64,000 nt of DNA from G963676655 sp963676655 (GCA_963676655.2 CAXXKX010000004.1:62001-126000), one strand, 5' to 3'. Shown: positions 35,539 through 44,262, counted from the first letter of the stretch. A program made the numbers and translations. Notes: a model not told the origin generated them from the sequence alone.

Positions 35539-35646
35539 TACGAGCAGGAAACTAAGTCTTGTTAAAGGCTTTAAATTCGCGTTTCAGCACCAAGTAATAC
35601 CTCTTAAATTATGACAAAATGACAACACCGTTCATTATTTTAAAAA

Positions 35647-35700
35647 ATACCTGGTAGTTTTAAATTAATACCAGTAAAATAGGTATTATTTTAATTATTT
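35647..35700. repeat. dispersed hairpin element, copy A (possible terminator of the PHP gene)
   Basis: Begins just right of the IS target duplication. GGTAGTTTTAAAT (35653-35665) is followed by the hairpin TAATACC (35666-35672), 9-base loop, GGTATTA (35682-35688), and AT-rich sequence. On the minus strand CTGGTA/TACCAG can pair instead and is followed by a T-run, so it may terminate the PHP transcript. A related sequence occurs at 42888-42930. Confidence 0.45.
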
Positions 35701-35720
35701 GTACTTTAGTAGTTGCTTTT

Positions 35721-36845
35721 TTATTTGTTGGAGAAAAGGCGTTTTTGACGATTTTGCAACGTTGCGATATTTGACAATCGTCCGAATTCAGGGCGCAAGT
35801 TACGATCTTTGCCGCAACCAAGTTCCAAGCCCTCTCCCGGTTGGTTGTGACTGTCGCCGCCGTTGGTGAAAAGCAGCGGAAGGCATTCCGGATGCGCGGT
35901 GTTCCAACGCTGTCTCAATTGTTCAAAAAGGTCGGTTTGATATAATCCGCTTTCCGGACATATTTCATTACGCCAGCCATCGACCTCCAGGGTTTGCAAA
36001 CCAATATCAGCCAGATTTTCAATAATGCGGTATAATGCTTCATTGCCAAGCTTCTCTTTGCGTCGCAATTCGGTCGGATGAGCAATTCCCGCCAGGCCGC
36101 CCAAGCTTCTTACTCGTTTGACAAAAGCTTCCGGGGATAAATCCATATCAAGTTCAAGCGGCAGATTCAACTGATCGTCTTTTGTTGTGTATTTTGCCTG
36201 AAAATCCTTGACGTCGTCGGCAATCCCTGCCTGCTTGAGTTTTGCTCCATATTTCTGCCACATGACTACGCTGATGTCTCCCTTGGTGGAGACCCCGTTT
36301 CTTAAATATTGGTCAATATCGTTCGGAGAAATTTCCGCCTTGAAGCCTAGTTTTTCCATGCAGTATGGAATACGAGCAATCATACCGGCCAATTGTTTTT
36401 TCTTAGCCGCACGTATCGGTTCACAAATCGGATCAAACGCTTTTTCATCCAATAACTTGAGGAAATGCGACTTCGATGGGAAATGGGCAATGATTTCAAT
36501 TCCGGGGCGGTCTGTGTAGAATTCAACAGCGGGAACGATTTCAATATCAAAGATAGCTCCGGCTGCTATCGCTTCCCGTTGACCATCAATCACATCGTGA
36601 TCGGAGATGGCAATACCTTTCATGCCGCGACGGAAAGCCTCAAACACCAGCATAGTAGGGGAATTGTAGCCGTCTGAATAGAACGAATGGCAATGCAGAT
36701 CAATTTCGCATACAGCACGCGGCAAATCCGGGGACGCTTGCCGGACGATCCGGATAGCGGCATCAAGTCGCGATTCAGGACTGGAACGAAAATCGTTAAC
36801 CTTTAGAAAATCATCAAGCTCAACTCCGGGAGGAGGCACGCTCAT
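35721..36845 (-). CDS. PHP-domain metal-dependent phosphoesterase
   Basis: 374 residues. The polymerase-and-histidinol-phosphatase fold is shown by metal-ligand motifs: IDLHCHSFYSDG (about 48-59), ISDHDVIDG (about 80), VEFYTDRPGIEIIAH (about 106), GIAHPTELRRKEK and GGDSHNQPGEG near 340. Proteins of this type hydrolyse nucleotides or sugar phosphates (for instance RNase AM/YciV), and the substrate here is not determinable. Its start overlaps the STAS gene stop (36842-36845, ATGA), indicating a coupled pair. Confidence 0.9.
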   Translation of the reverse strand: MSVPPPGVELDDFLKVNDFRSSPESRLDAAIRIVRQASPDLPRAVCEIDLHCHSFYSDGYNSPTMLVFEAFRRGMKGIAISDHDVIDGQREAIAAGAIFDIEIVPAVEFYTDRPGIEIIAHFPSKSHFLKLLDEKAFDPICEPIRAAKKKQLAGMIARIPYCMEKLGFKAEISPNDIDQYLRNGVSTKGDISVVMWQKYGAKLKQAGIADDVKDFQAKYTTKDDQLNLPLELDMDLSPEAFVKRVRSLGGLAGIAHPTELRRKEKLGNEALYRIIENLADIGLQTLEVDGWRNEICPESGLYQTDLFEQLRQRWNTAHPECLPLLFTNGGDSHNQPGEGLELGCGKDRNLRPEFGRLSNIATLQNRQKRLFSNK

Positions 36846-37351
36846 TGCTTTTCCATCCTTTTAATCTCTTCGCCAACCCCGTCAACGACTGGTTGGATTG
36901 AAGGCTTCATATCAGGGTTAAGTTTAATTATTTCTTCGTGACTTAACTTGACCGTTCTGGCAAAATCCAACGGTTTGTTTTCTGATGGGGATGGTGTTTC
37001 CTCTTTGGCGGTTGCAGGTACGGAAACAGGTTCCGCTGACTTGGTGAACGTGAAGACGTCGGCAACCCCGAGTCCATCCAGCAGATCATGACAATGGTCA
37101 CAACAATTGATCAGTTCAATTTTGCCGTGTTTGAGCAAGGCATGTTTCGCCAGCATGGTCAGCATTCCCATAAAGGTACTGTCCATGAAGACACAACCAT
37201 CCATGTCTACAACAAAATATTTGATTAGTTCAAGGTCATCTTTGATGCGCATCCGCAAATCGTGGCCATAGTCAAAATTAGCCCGGCCGGTAACCGATAT
37301 ATAGCAGATATCATTGTCAACCCTGACACTGAGATCCGGCACTTTATTCAT
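36842..37351 (-). CDS. STAS-domain protein (anti-sigma-factor-antagonist type) with C-terminal extension
   Basis: 169 residues. The first 100 form a STAS domain: ICYISVTGRANFDYGHDLRMRI, IKYFVVDMDGCVFMDSTFMGMLTMLAKHA and IELINCCDHCHDLLDGLGVADVF. The DST motif around residue 58 carries the serine that partner-switching kinases phosphorylate in SpoIIAA. The following 65 residues are Pro/Glu/Lys-rich and unusual for a simple antagonist. No anti-sigma kinase or phosphatase gene is adjacent. GGAG ribosome site; coupled to the PHP gene. Confidence 0.87.
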   Translation of the reverse strand: MNKVPDLSVRVDNDICYISVTGRANFDYGHDLRMRIKDDLELIKYFVVDMDGCVFMDSTFMGMLTMLAKHALLKHGKIELINCCDHCHDLLDGLGVADVFTFTKSAEPVSVPATAKEETPSPSENKPLDFARTVKLSHEEIIKLNPDMKPSIQPVVDGVGEEIKRMEKQ

Positions 37352-37470
37352 ATATATTTAACTCCAAACAAGCTTAACAGGTGATACAGGAATTTTTTTA
37401 AAGTTAACCCGAATATAACCCCGTCTTAAACTTTTTACAAAGATAAACAAGTTATTTTTATGTTATATTT

Positions 37471-39243
37471 TTATTTGAGAACAGCTTTGATGCGACGAAC
37501 GCCGCGGCTGGAACTCTCTTCTTTTTTGATCTTGAATTCACCCAGTTCACCAGTGCGTTCAGCATGTGGCCCACCACAGATTTCACAACTGAAATCACCA
37601 ATTGTGAAAACTTTGACTTTCTCTCCGTAACGATCCCCGAAAAGTCCCATGGCATTGCGTTCTCGGGCTTCTTCAATCGTCATTTCTTCGCAAACGATCG
37701 GAATATCCGCCTTGATAACTTCATTGACCATGTTCTCCACCTGGTCCAGAACTTCACGCGGAACCTTGTCGCCATGCGAGAAGTCAAAGCGCAGGCGATC
37801 GGCAGTAATGTTTGATCCACGCTGTTCAACGTGATCTCCAAGCAGCTTGCGCAGCGCCGCCTGCATCAGATGAGTCGCCGTGTGCAGCCGGGCGGTTGCT
37901 TCGCCGCCGTCAGCCAGTCCGCCCTTGAACTTCTGTTCCGCACCTTTGCGTGAAAGCTCCTGATGTTTTTCATAAGCTTTTTCATAGCCCTGACGATCAA
38001 CTTCAAAACCGCTTTCCGCCGCCATTTCCTCAGTCAATTCAATCGGAAATCCGTAAGTCTCATAGAGAAAGAACGCATTTTTGCCGCTGACCACTTTGCG
38101 CTGGATATGGGCCGGGACTCTTGATATCAGTTTTTCAAACTCGCGCGTACCTTTTTCCAGCGTCCTGGCGAACTGTTTTTCTTCGGTCTGGAGTTCATCG
38201 AGGATGAATTTTGCATTCTCCGCCAGTTCCGGGTAAACTTCTTTGTAATTGTCGATAACGACCTGGGCTATTTTATCGGCAAAAGCTTCCGTTAAACCGA
38301 GTTTGCGCCCTTCACGTACCGCCCGGCGAATCAACCGGCGCAGGACATAAGCCTGATCAACGTTGCCCGGAGCGACTTTGTCTGCCATCATAAAGGTGGC
38401 TGAGCGTAAATGGTCGGCAATAATCCTTTCGGAATCGCAGCGCTCCGCCGGGGTTTCGATCCCGCGCAGTTCATCAATTTTGGCGAATATCGGTTGAAAC
38501 AGTTCGGTTTCGTAACAGCTTGCTTTGCCCTGCAGGACTGCGGTAACTCGTTCAACCCCCATTCCGGTATCGACATTCCGCTGGGTCAATGGTTCGTAGA
38601 CGCCCGCTTCGTTTTTGTTGTACTGCATGAAGACGTCGTTCCAGATTTCAACCCAGAGCTTGTTGGCGGGATCAAAAACTTCCGGGGCTGCTTCGGTGCC
38701 GGTCCAGTAGAACATTTCTGTATCGGGGCCGCAGGGCCCGGTTTGACCTGCGGGGCCCCACCAGTTGTCTTTTTTGCCGAGTTTGGCAATACGGCTTTCC
38801 GGAACACCCAGGCGATGCCAGATTGAGAAAGCTTCTTCATCAAAAGGTGCGTCATCGTCACCTGCGAAAACAGATACGGCCAGACGGTTGATGGGAATAT
38901 TCAGCCACTCGGGGCTGGTCAGAAACTCAAATGAAAACTCAATGGCTTCTTCCTTGAAATAATCCCCCAAAGACCAGTTTCCGAGCATTTCAAAGAAGGT
39001 CAAATGTACCGGGTCGCCGACTTCATCGATGTCGCCGGTACGGACGCATTTCTGATAATTAACCAGGCGGGTGCCGAGGGGATGCCTTGTACCCAGAAGA
39101 TAGGGAACCAGCGGGTGCATTCCGGCGGTTGTAAACAGACAGGTAGGATCATTTTCCGGCACCAGCGGCGCACTCTTGATCTCTTTATGGCCTTTGCTTT
39201 TGAAAAACTCAATGTATTTTTTTCTTAATTCGTTAGCTTTCAT
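37471..39243 (-). CDS. alaS: alanyl-tRNA synthetase, short form lacking C-Ala domain
   Basis: Attaches alanine to tRNA(Ala). 590 residues against about 870 for E. coli AlaRS. Present: the class II catalytic core (FTTAGMHPLVPYLLG, FFEMLGNWSLGDYFK, RNVDTGMGVERV), the tRNA-recognition helices (AYVLRRLIRRAVREG, FFLYETYGFPIELTEEMA) and the editing domain with HTATH at 454-458 and CEICGGPH near 560. The protein ends about 30 residues later (SSRGVRRIKAVLK), so the oligomerisation and C-Ala/DHHA1 part is absent. There is no frameshift or downstream remnant, so the short form is native. GAGAGGAT ribosome site. Confidence 0.95.
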   Translation of the reverse strand: MKANELRKKYIEFFKSKGHKEIKSAPLVPENDPTCLFTTAGMHPLVPYLLGTRHPLGTRLVNYQKCVRTGDIDEVGDPVHLTFFEMLGNWSLGDYFKEEAIEFSFEFLTSPEWLNIPINRLAVSVFAGDDDAPFDEEAFSIWHRLGVPESRIAKLGKKDNWWGPAGQTGPCGPDTEMFYWTGTEAAPEVFDPANKLWVEIWNDVFMQYNKNEAGVYEPLTQRNVDTGMGVERVTAVLQGKASCYETELFQPIFAKIDELRGIETPAERCDSERIIADHLRSATFMMADKVAPGNVDQAYVLRRLIRRAVREGRKLGLTEAFADKIAQVVIDNYKEVYPELAENAKFILDELQTEEKQFARTLEKGTREFEKLISRVPAHIQRKVVSGKNAFFLYETYGFPIELTEEMAAESGFEVDRQGYEKAYEKHQELSRKGAEQKFKGGLADGGEATARLHTATHLMQAALRKLLGDHVEQRGSNITADRLRFDFSHGDKVPREVLDQVENMVNEVIKADIPIVCEEMTIEEARERNAMGLFGDRYGEKVKVFTIGDFSCEICGGPHAERTGELGEFKIKKEESSSRGVRRIKAVLK

Positions 39244-39307
39244 GTTTTTCGCATCCTCTCATTATATTTTATACTATTTAAAAATTCGTGACTTATCTGC
39301 TTGATGT

Positions 39308-40210
39308 TCAGCTCAATTCCTGATAGAGAGCCGAACTGAAATAGCGTTCGACCCGGTCGGGCAGGACGGAGGCTATCTTCCAGTCCGTATGAGCTTTGGC
39401 GATCTGACGTGCCGCATAAACGTTGGCGCCGGATGAAATACCGGCCATCAGACCGAAATCGCCATTCAATTCCCGTGTCGTATGGATCGCTTCTTCGTCG
39501 GTTACTTCAATGACTTCATCGACCATGTTGACATCCAGAATTTCCGGAATGAAACCGTCGCCGATACCCTGAATCTGATGCAAGCCCGGTTCATGTCCGA
39601 GCAGGGCGGAAACATTTTTCGGTTCGACCGCGATAATTTTTACTTCGGGACGATGTTTTTTCAGGAATGAACCAACTCCCTGCAGCGTTCCGCCGCTGCC
39701 GACGCCGGCGACAAAACAGTCGACATTGCCGTTGCATTGTCTCCAGAGTTCTCTGGCGGTGCCTTCGTAATGAGCCTGAGGATTGTCCGGGTTCTTAAAT
39801 TGGTGCAGTGATAATGCGTTAGGATTTTTCTTCAGTATTTCAGCTACTTTATCAAGTGCGCCGCCAACGCTGGCTTGAGCCGGAGTCAGGATCAGTTCGG
39901 CGTCCAGACTGCGAATTATCCGTTTGCGCTCTTCACTCATGTTTTCCGGCATGACGATAATTACTTTGTAGCCTTTGAGCCGTCCGACCAGAGCGACCCC
40001 GATCCCGGTGTTGCCGCTGGTTGGTTCCACGAGAATTGAATTCGGGTTTAAGCGTCCGTCTCGTTCCGCTCCTTCAATCATGGCCAGAGCGACGCGGTCC
40101 TTGATACTGCCACCCGGATTCAAAAATTCCGCTTTGACAAAAATATTTTCATTTTTCAATTCGATCAACGGGGTATTGCCGATCAAATCCAACACATTAT
40201 TAGTAAACAT
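39308..40210 (-). CDS. cysK: cysteine synthase (O-acetylserine sulfhydrylase), copy 1
   Basis: PLP enzyme of the beta family making cysteine from O-acetylserine and sulfide. 300 residues. LDLIGNTPLIEL starts the fold; the PLP lysine is in NPGGSIKDRVA, the substrate loop is PTSGNTGIG, the phosphate cup GVGSGGTLQGVG, and LMAGISSGAN follows. The C-terminal motif, usually PDTGERYLST, reads LPDRVERYFSSALY, losing the glycine. It is divergent from trxA and a second cysK. Co-directional with alaS. Could be a CysM-like variant with other sulfur donors. Confidence 0.92.
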   Translation of the reverse strand: MFTNNVLDLIGNTPLIELKNENIFVKAEFLNPGGSIKDRVALAMIEGAERDGRLNPNSILVEPTSGNTGIGVALVGRLKGYKVIIVMPENMSEERKRIIRSLDAELILTPAQASVGGALDKVAEILKKNPNALSLHQFKNPDNPQAHYEGTARELWRQCNGNVDCFVAGVGSGGTLQGVGSFLKKHRPEVKIIAVEPKNVSALLGHEPGLHQIQGIGDGFIPEILDVNMVDEVIEVTDEEAIHTTRELNGDFGLMAGISSGANVYAARQIAKAHTDWKIASVLPDRVERYFSSALYQELS

Positions 40211-40332
40211 TATTCAATCTTTCAAGGATTTAAAACTCAATAGCCTGTTAATCTACACTCATTTACGGATTTTTCCAGAAATTCGTCAGGAAAAAAACTT
40301 AAAAAACCCTTGAAAGTTCTTGTTTTTACCGT

Positions 40333-40361
40333 TTGCTTTAAGCCGATAACGGTTGTATAAT
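40333..40361 (+). promoter_or_regulatory. sigma-70-type promoter for trxA
   Basis: TTGCTT (40333-40338) and a perfect TATAAT (40356-40361) are separated by 17 bp, about 70 bp upstream of the thioredoxin start. The same hexamers and spacing occur before the GntR gene at 43065-43093. Confidence 0.7.
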
Positions 40362-40430
40362 TCATTTATGGATGATTTAAATTTTCGACTGTAAATCGTT
40401 ATCATTTGAGTAAGAAAAGGAGATTAAAAA

Positions 40431-40745
40431 ATGGCCGAAGTAATCCACCTCACTGAAGAAAATTTCGAATCCACCGTTGCTAATGGTGTAACCCTGATAG
40501 ATTTTTGGGCGACCTGGTGCGGTCCCTGTAAAATGCTGGCCCCGATCCTGGACGAAGTCGCCGCGGAAATCGGTGACGAGGCGGTTATCGCCAAAGTCGA
40601 TATCGACGAAGCCCGTGATCTGGCTATCCAATGTCAAGTTCGCAGCGTTCCTGCTGTGTTTATTTACAAAGACGGTGAGATTGTCAACCAGTTTGTCGGA
40701 ATTCGCGATAAACAATTCATCATCGACGCCATCCGCAACGCGTAA
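40431..40745 (+). CDS. trxA: thioredoxin
   Basis: Cytoplasmic disulfide reductant. 104 residues with the canonical WCGPCK active site (C30, C33), the FWATWCGPCKMLAPILDEVA helix and the cis-proline region VRSVPAVFIYKDGE. AAAAGGAGA ribosome site before the ATG. It lies between divergent cysteine synthases and is probably cotranscribed with the second cysK and the flavin reductase gene. No thioredoxin reductase gene is present in the window. Confidence 0.97.
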   Translation: MAEVIHLTEENFESTVANGVTLIDFWATWCGPCKMLAPILDEVAAEIGDEAVIAKVDIDEARDLAIQCQVRSVPAVFIYKDGEIVNQFVGIRDKQFIIDAIRNA

Positions 40746-40805
40746 TCCGGTAATTCGGATTATTTGCGGAGAGGGTTTTGTTCTGTAAGTCATGAAGGAG
40801 GTATT

Positions 40806-41735
40806 ATGGCTATTTTGAATAGTATCACTGAGACCGTCGGCTCAACACCGTTATTACGGTTGAACCGAAGTTTGTCGGAAGGGCTTAACGCTGAGATACT
40901 GGTGAAGCTTGAATATTTTAATCCTACCTCCAGTATCAAGGACCGTCCCGCCCTGGAAATGGTCAAGGCAGCCCTTGATGACGGAAGATTGAAACCCGGC
41001 GGGACGATTTATGAAGCTACCAGCGGCAATACCGGACTGGGACTGGCGATGGCTGCGGCCGCTTTCGGCTGCAAACTGGTTGTGGCAATGCCGGAATCAA
41101 TGTCGCTGGAACGCCGCGCGCTGCTCAAACATCTTGGTGCGGAGCTTGTATTGACTCCGGCAACGCTTGGTATGTCCGGTGCGGTCAGTGAAGCTGAACG
41201 GCTGGCTCAGGAAACTCCGGGATCGTTCGTAGCCAGGCAATTTGAGAACCCGGCTAATCCGCAGGCTCACAGCCGTACAACGGCGCGTGAAATCCTGGAT
41301 GATACGGATGGTAAACTCGACGCGTTTGTGGTTGGGATTGGAACCGGCGGTACTATTACTGGTGCCGGTCAGGTTTTGAAAAAGGAAGTCCCCGCTGTTT
41401 ATATAGTCGGGGTGGAACCTGATACCTCTGCGGTTCTTTCCGGAGAACCTTCAGGTAAGCACGGGATTCAAGGGATTGGCGCCGGATTTATTCCGCATGT
41501 GCTGGATCGCGATTTGCTCGATGAAGTAATCCGGATCACTGATCAGGATGCTATTGATATGTCGCGACGGGTTGCGGCCCTCGACGGCGTTTTATGCGGG
41601 ATCAGTGCCGGAGCCAACATTGCCGCAGCATTTAAACTTGCGTCCCGACCGGATTTTGCCGGCAAACGGATTGTTACAGTGGTCCCGGATACCGGGGAAC
41701 GCTATTTGTCCACCGCTTTGTTTGCAAAAGATTAA
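40806..41735 (+). CDS. cysK: cysteine synthase, copy 2
   Basis: 309 residues from ATG 40806, which follows a consensus AAGGAGG; the longer in-frame start at 40764 lacks one. Motifs: ITETVGSTPLLRLN, NPTSSIKDRPA (PLP lysine), YEATSGNTGLG, GIGTGGTITGAG, LCGISAGAN and the usual VPDTGERYLSTALF. It is more canonical than copy 1, with which it shares about the same architecture. Follows trxA by 60 bp; the flavin reductase begins one base after its stop. Confidence 0.95.
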   Translation: MAILNSITETVGSTPLLRLNRSLSEGLNAEILVKLEYFNPTSSIKDRPALEMVKAALDDGRLKPGGTIYEATSGNTGLGLAMAAAAFGCKLVVAMPESMSLERRALLKHLGAELVLTPATLGMSGAVSEAERLAQETPGSFVARQFENPANPQAHSRTTAREILDDTDGKLDAFVVGIGTGGTITGAGQVLKKEVPAVYIVGVEPDTSAVLSGEPSGKHGIQGIGAGFIPHVLDRDLLDEVIRITDQDAIDMSRRVAALDGVLCGISAGANIAAAFKLASRPDFAGKRIVTVVPDTGERYLSTALFAKD

Positions 41736-41736
41736 T

Positions 41737-42810
41737 ATGTCAAAACTTTTCGAGAATAACATACTGGCCGGGATGGAACTGCGCAATCGTTTCGTGCGTT
41801 CTGCCACCTGGGAAGGTCTGGCTGAAGATAATGGCCTGGTTTCTGAAAGTCTGATTGAGTTGATGCGTGAACTCGCGGAGGGCGAGGTCGGGTTGATTAT
41901 CAGCAGTCATGCCTATGTTGCCGCCGAAGGGCAGGCGGGAAACCGGCAACTGGCAATTGACCGCGATGAGTGCATTCCGGGAATTTCCCGAATGGTGCAA
42001 GCGGTACATCAGGCCGGTGGTAAACTGGCAATCCAACTGGCCCACGCCGGTAAAGCCTCGAGAGTCTGCGATTCGGGGCAATGTGGTCCGAATGTTGTTG
42101 ATAAAGCGTGGATCGCTCGTACAGTTGAGGCGTTTTCCGCCGCCGCTTCCCGGGCTGAAAAAACCGGTTGTGACGGAGTGCAGATACATGCGGCTCACGG
42201 TTATCTGCTGAGCAGTTTTTTATCTCCGTTCTATAATCAACGTGACGATGAATACGGTGGTTCAGTTGAAAACCGCGCTAGAATCGTGGTAGAAGTTCTC
42301 AAGGCGATAAAAAATGTTATCGGCAGTGAATTTCCAGTTATGATTAAAATGAATTCCGAGGATTTTGTTGACGGAGGCTTAACCGTGCCGGATATGTTGC
42401 GGACTGCCGCAATGTTGTCGCTCTACGGTATTGACGCGATTGAGCTTAGCGGAGGAATCCTGGAAGGCCCGAAAGAATTGAACCCGATTCGGAATGTCAA
42501 TCCCGGCTCCATCGCGGAGGAAGGGTATTATCTGGATGCGGCCAAACTGTTTAAAGCATCTATCAATGTCCCATTAATTTTGGTTGGCGGATTTCGTTCA
42601 ATGGAAGCCTGCGAACAGGTTGTTGATAATAATTCTACGGATTACGTATCTTTGTCCAGACCGTTGATTCGAGAACCGGGATTGATTGCCAGATGGCATT
42701 CCGGAGATCGCCAAAAGGCTTCCTGTGTTTCATGTAATGCATGTTTTCGGCCGGCTTTGGCCGGGCGCGGTATCTATTGTGTACCGGCGCAAAGACAACA
42801 AGCAAAATAA
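41737..42810 (+). CDS. NADH:flavin oxidoreductase, old yellow enzyme family
   Basis: 357 residues. FMN-dependent TIM-barrel reductase of alkenes or enones; related to the N-terminal part of 2,4-dienoyl-CoA reductase but without its FeS or FAD domains. Motifs: LRNRFVRSATWEGLAEDNG, AIQLAHAGKAS, GCDGVQIHAAHGYLLSSFLSPFYNQRDDEYGGSVENRAR, and the late LILVGGFRS and YVSLSRPLIREPGL. A terminal cysteine cluster (CVSCNACFRPALAGRGIYC) resembles an iron-sulfur motif. Start ATG 41737 follows the cysK stop directly; a longer frame to 41548 is an overlap artefact. Confidence 0.93.
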   Translation: MSKLFENNILAGMELRNRFVRSATWEGLAEDNGLVSESLIELMRELAEGEVGLIISSHAYVAAEGQAGNRQLAIDRDECIPGISRMVQAVHQAGGKLAIQLAHAGKASRVCDSGQCGPNVVDKAWIARTVEAFSAAASRAEKTGCDGVQIHAAHGYLLSSFLSPFYNQRDDEYGGSVENRARIVVEVLKAIKNVIGSEFPVMIKMNSEDFVDGGLTVPDMLRTAAMLSLYGIDAIELSGGILEGPKELNPIRNVNPGSIAEEGYYLDAAKLFKASINVPLILVGGFRSMEACEQVVDNNSTDYVSLSRPLIREPGLIARWHSGDRQKASCVSCNACFRPALAGRGIYCVPAQRQQAK

Positions 42811-42887
42811 ACAAACCACTTATCCCGAATTTCTTCATAGAATATCCACGCAATTATTCCATTTTCTTTATTCATAATAAAATTCCA

Positions 42888-42930
42888 GGTAGTTTTAAAT
42901 ATAGCCTCTAAAAAAGGCATTATTCTAATC
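42888..42930. repeat. dispersed hairpin element, copy B
   Basis: GGTAGTTTTAAAT (42888-42900) followed by GCCT (42904-42907), 7-base loop, AGGC (42915-42918) and ATTATTCTAAT. It is similar to copy A at 35647-35700: the same leading 13 bases, then a hairpin whose A-T pair in copy A is replaced by G-C. It lies about 80 bp after the flavin reductase. Nothing else recognisable lies in 42811-43064. Confidence 0.4.
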
Positions 42931-43064
42931 TTTACAATGGCATGATGGCTGTTTTGGAAATGCCGATATTGTGATTTAAAGGTCCTTTTATGATATGAAA
43001 TGATGGCTTTAAAAGACGGTTAATTGCTTAAATAATTATTTTTTATTTTTTTCTGATTTACCTG

Positions 43065-43119
43065 TTGCTTTTTGATATATTAAATTGTATAATAGAATTG
43101 TAAACCAAAAACGGTTTAC
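43065..43119 (+). promoter_or_regulatory. promoter and operator of the GntR gene
   Basis: TTGCTT (43065-43070) and TATAAT (43088-43093) are 17 bp apart. A perfect inverted repeat GTAAACC (43100-43106) / GGTTTAC (43113-43119) with a 6-base spacer covers the expected start of transcription, and a further GGTTTA copy follows. This is the expected layout for autorepression by the encoded regulator. Confidence 0.7.
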
Positions 43120-43149
43120 GGTTTAATGACTAGGAAAGGGATGTCCGAA

Positions 43150-44244
43150 ATGGCAGGTATGAAGGCACAGGTAGCGAAACAGGCTTTGGTGAGATTTCTT
43201 GCCGACAGTCAGCTTGTTCCGGGTGATAAGCTGCCTTCCCAGAATGAGCTGAGACTGAAATTAAAAGTCGGGACAACCACGATAGCCAGCGCGATCAACT
43301 CATTGGCCGAAGATGGAGTGCTGGAAATTCGCGATAAGGTCGGCGTTTTTGTTAAAGATATCGGTCTCGATGGTCATTCAGGACGCAATATCGCGATTCT
43401 GGTAAACATCAGTAATTCAATCTATGTTCACATCCTGGTTAGCCAACTGCAGAAAGAATTACAAGCACAAAACTGTCATAACATTGTCTTTTCCTGCCCG
43501 GGAGATAAGGATAGCAAAAAATTAAAAAATTATCCGGGATTGCTTAGAAATATCAGACAAAATCATATTTCCGGCATGCTGATTACCTGTGTGCTGCTCG
43601 ACAATGAATACGAATATCTGGACAGCACAGGGATCAAGTATGTAAGTACGATAAACCTGCCGCATGGTCGCAATAACTGCTATTATGATTCCGCAAGTTT
43701 TTTGAAAGCCGCTTTTAAATCCATTGTGGAGCAGGGGGCCAAGAGACCCGCTGTTATTTCCAGAGGATACGAACTTTGTACTTCAAGTTCATCTGCATTT
43801 TCCAGGCTGTTAAAGCAATTAAACCCTGAACTTGATCCCGATAAATATCGTTTGTTGACTCACAGTTTTTCTCATTCACGCCAAATAGTCGAAGAATTAT
43901 TGCGGCAAAGTGATGATGAACGGCCGGATGCCTTGATTTTTAATGGCGATGTGGTTTTCCAGGGAATTTCAGGTTGGTTGTATCGGCTTCAGGCGGATAA
44001 ACAGAAAAAATATTTACCGAAATCCGCAGTTGTTCTGAATAAACAGAACCCGGTAATGCCGGCATTGGAGGATTTGACGGTTTTTGAACTTGATATTTAT
44101 GAACTGGCAGCTAAGTCAGTAAATGTACTGTTGGAGGCGGTCAGGAATGACAGTAAAATTACTTCGCATAAAGTACATGCAAAGCGCGTCTCCCTTGAAA
44201 AGTATTTTGAGAATTCAATCGCACCTGAAATAATTGAAGATTAA
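43150..44244 (+). CDS. GntR-type HTH regulator with LacI-like sensor domain
   Basis: 364 residues from ATG 43150, nine bases after AGGAAAGGG; starts at 43141 and 43126 are also in frame. The N-terminal winged helix is of GntR type (AKQALVRFLADSQLVPGDKLPSQNELRLKLKVGTTTIASAINSLAEDGVLEIRDKVGVFV). The rest resembles the LacI/PBP1 sensor (NIAILVNISNSIYVHILVSQLQKELQ, NHISGMLITCVLLDNEYEYLDSTGIKYV, DALIFNGDVVFQGI). Such fusions (AraR-like) sense sugars. It probably controls its own gene and the following prepilin/beta-helix genes. Confidence 0.9.
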   Translation: MAGMKAQVAKQALVRFLADSQLVPGDKLPSQNELRLKLKVGTTTIASAINSLAEDGVLEIRDKVGVFVKDIGLDGHSGRNIAILVNISNSIYVHILVSQLQKELQAQNCHNIVFSCPGDKDSKKLKNYPGLLRNIRQNHISGMLITCVLLDNEYEYLDSTGIKYVSTINLPHGRNNCYYDSASFLKAAFKSIVEQGAKRPAVISRGYELCTSSSSAFSRLLKQLNPELDPDKYRLLTHSFSHSRQIVEELLRQSDDERPDALIFNGDVVFQGISGWLYRLQADKQKKYLPKSAVVLNKQNPVMPALEDLTVFELDIYELAAKSVNVLLEAVRNDSKITSHKVHAKRVSLEKYFENSIAPEIIED

Positions 44245-44262
44245 AATTAATTGGAGGTAATC

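Larger units (their letters stand above)
34084..35633. mobile_element. complete IS4-family insertion sequence
   Basis: 1550 bp. The ends are perfect 15-bp inverted repeats, GAACGGTGTTGTCAT at 34084-34098 and its complement at 35619-35633. They are flanked by an 8-bp direct repeat ATTATTTT (34076-34083 and 35634-35641), the target-site duplication. The single transposase gene on the minus strand fills most of the element. Intact ends, an intact frame and an exact duplication suggest a recent insertion. The target is the gap between the convergent genes maf and the PHP gene, so no coding sequence was broken. Confidence 0.95.

Noticed and set aside
43065..43119. Considered a catabolite-repression (cre) site
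   Set aside because: The arms GTAAACC/GGTTTAC with a 6-base spacer do not match the cre consensus; a site for the adjacent GntR regulator is the simpler reading.
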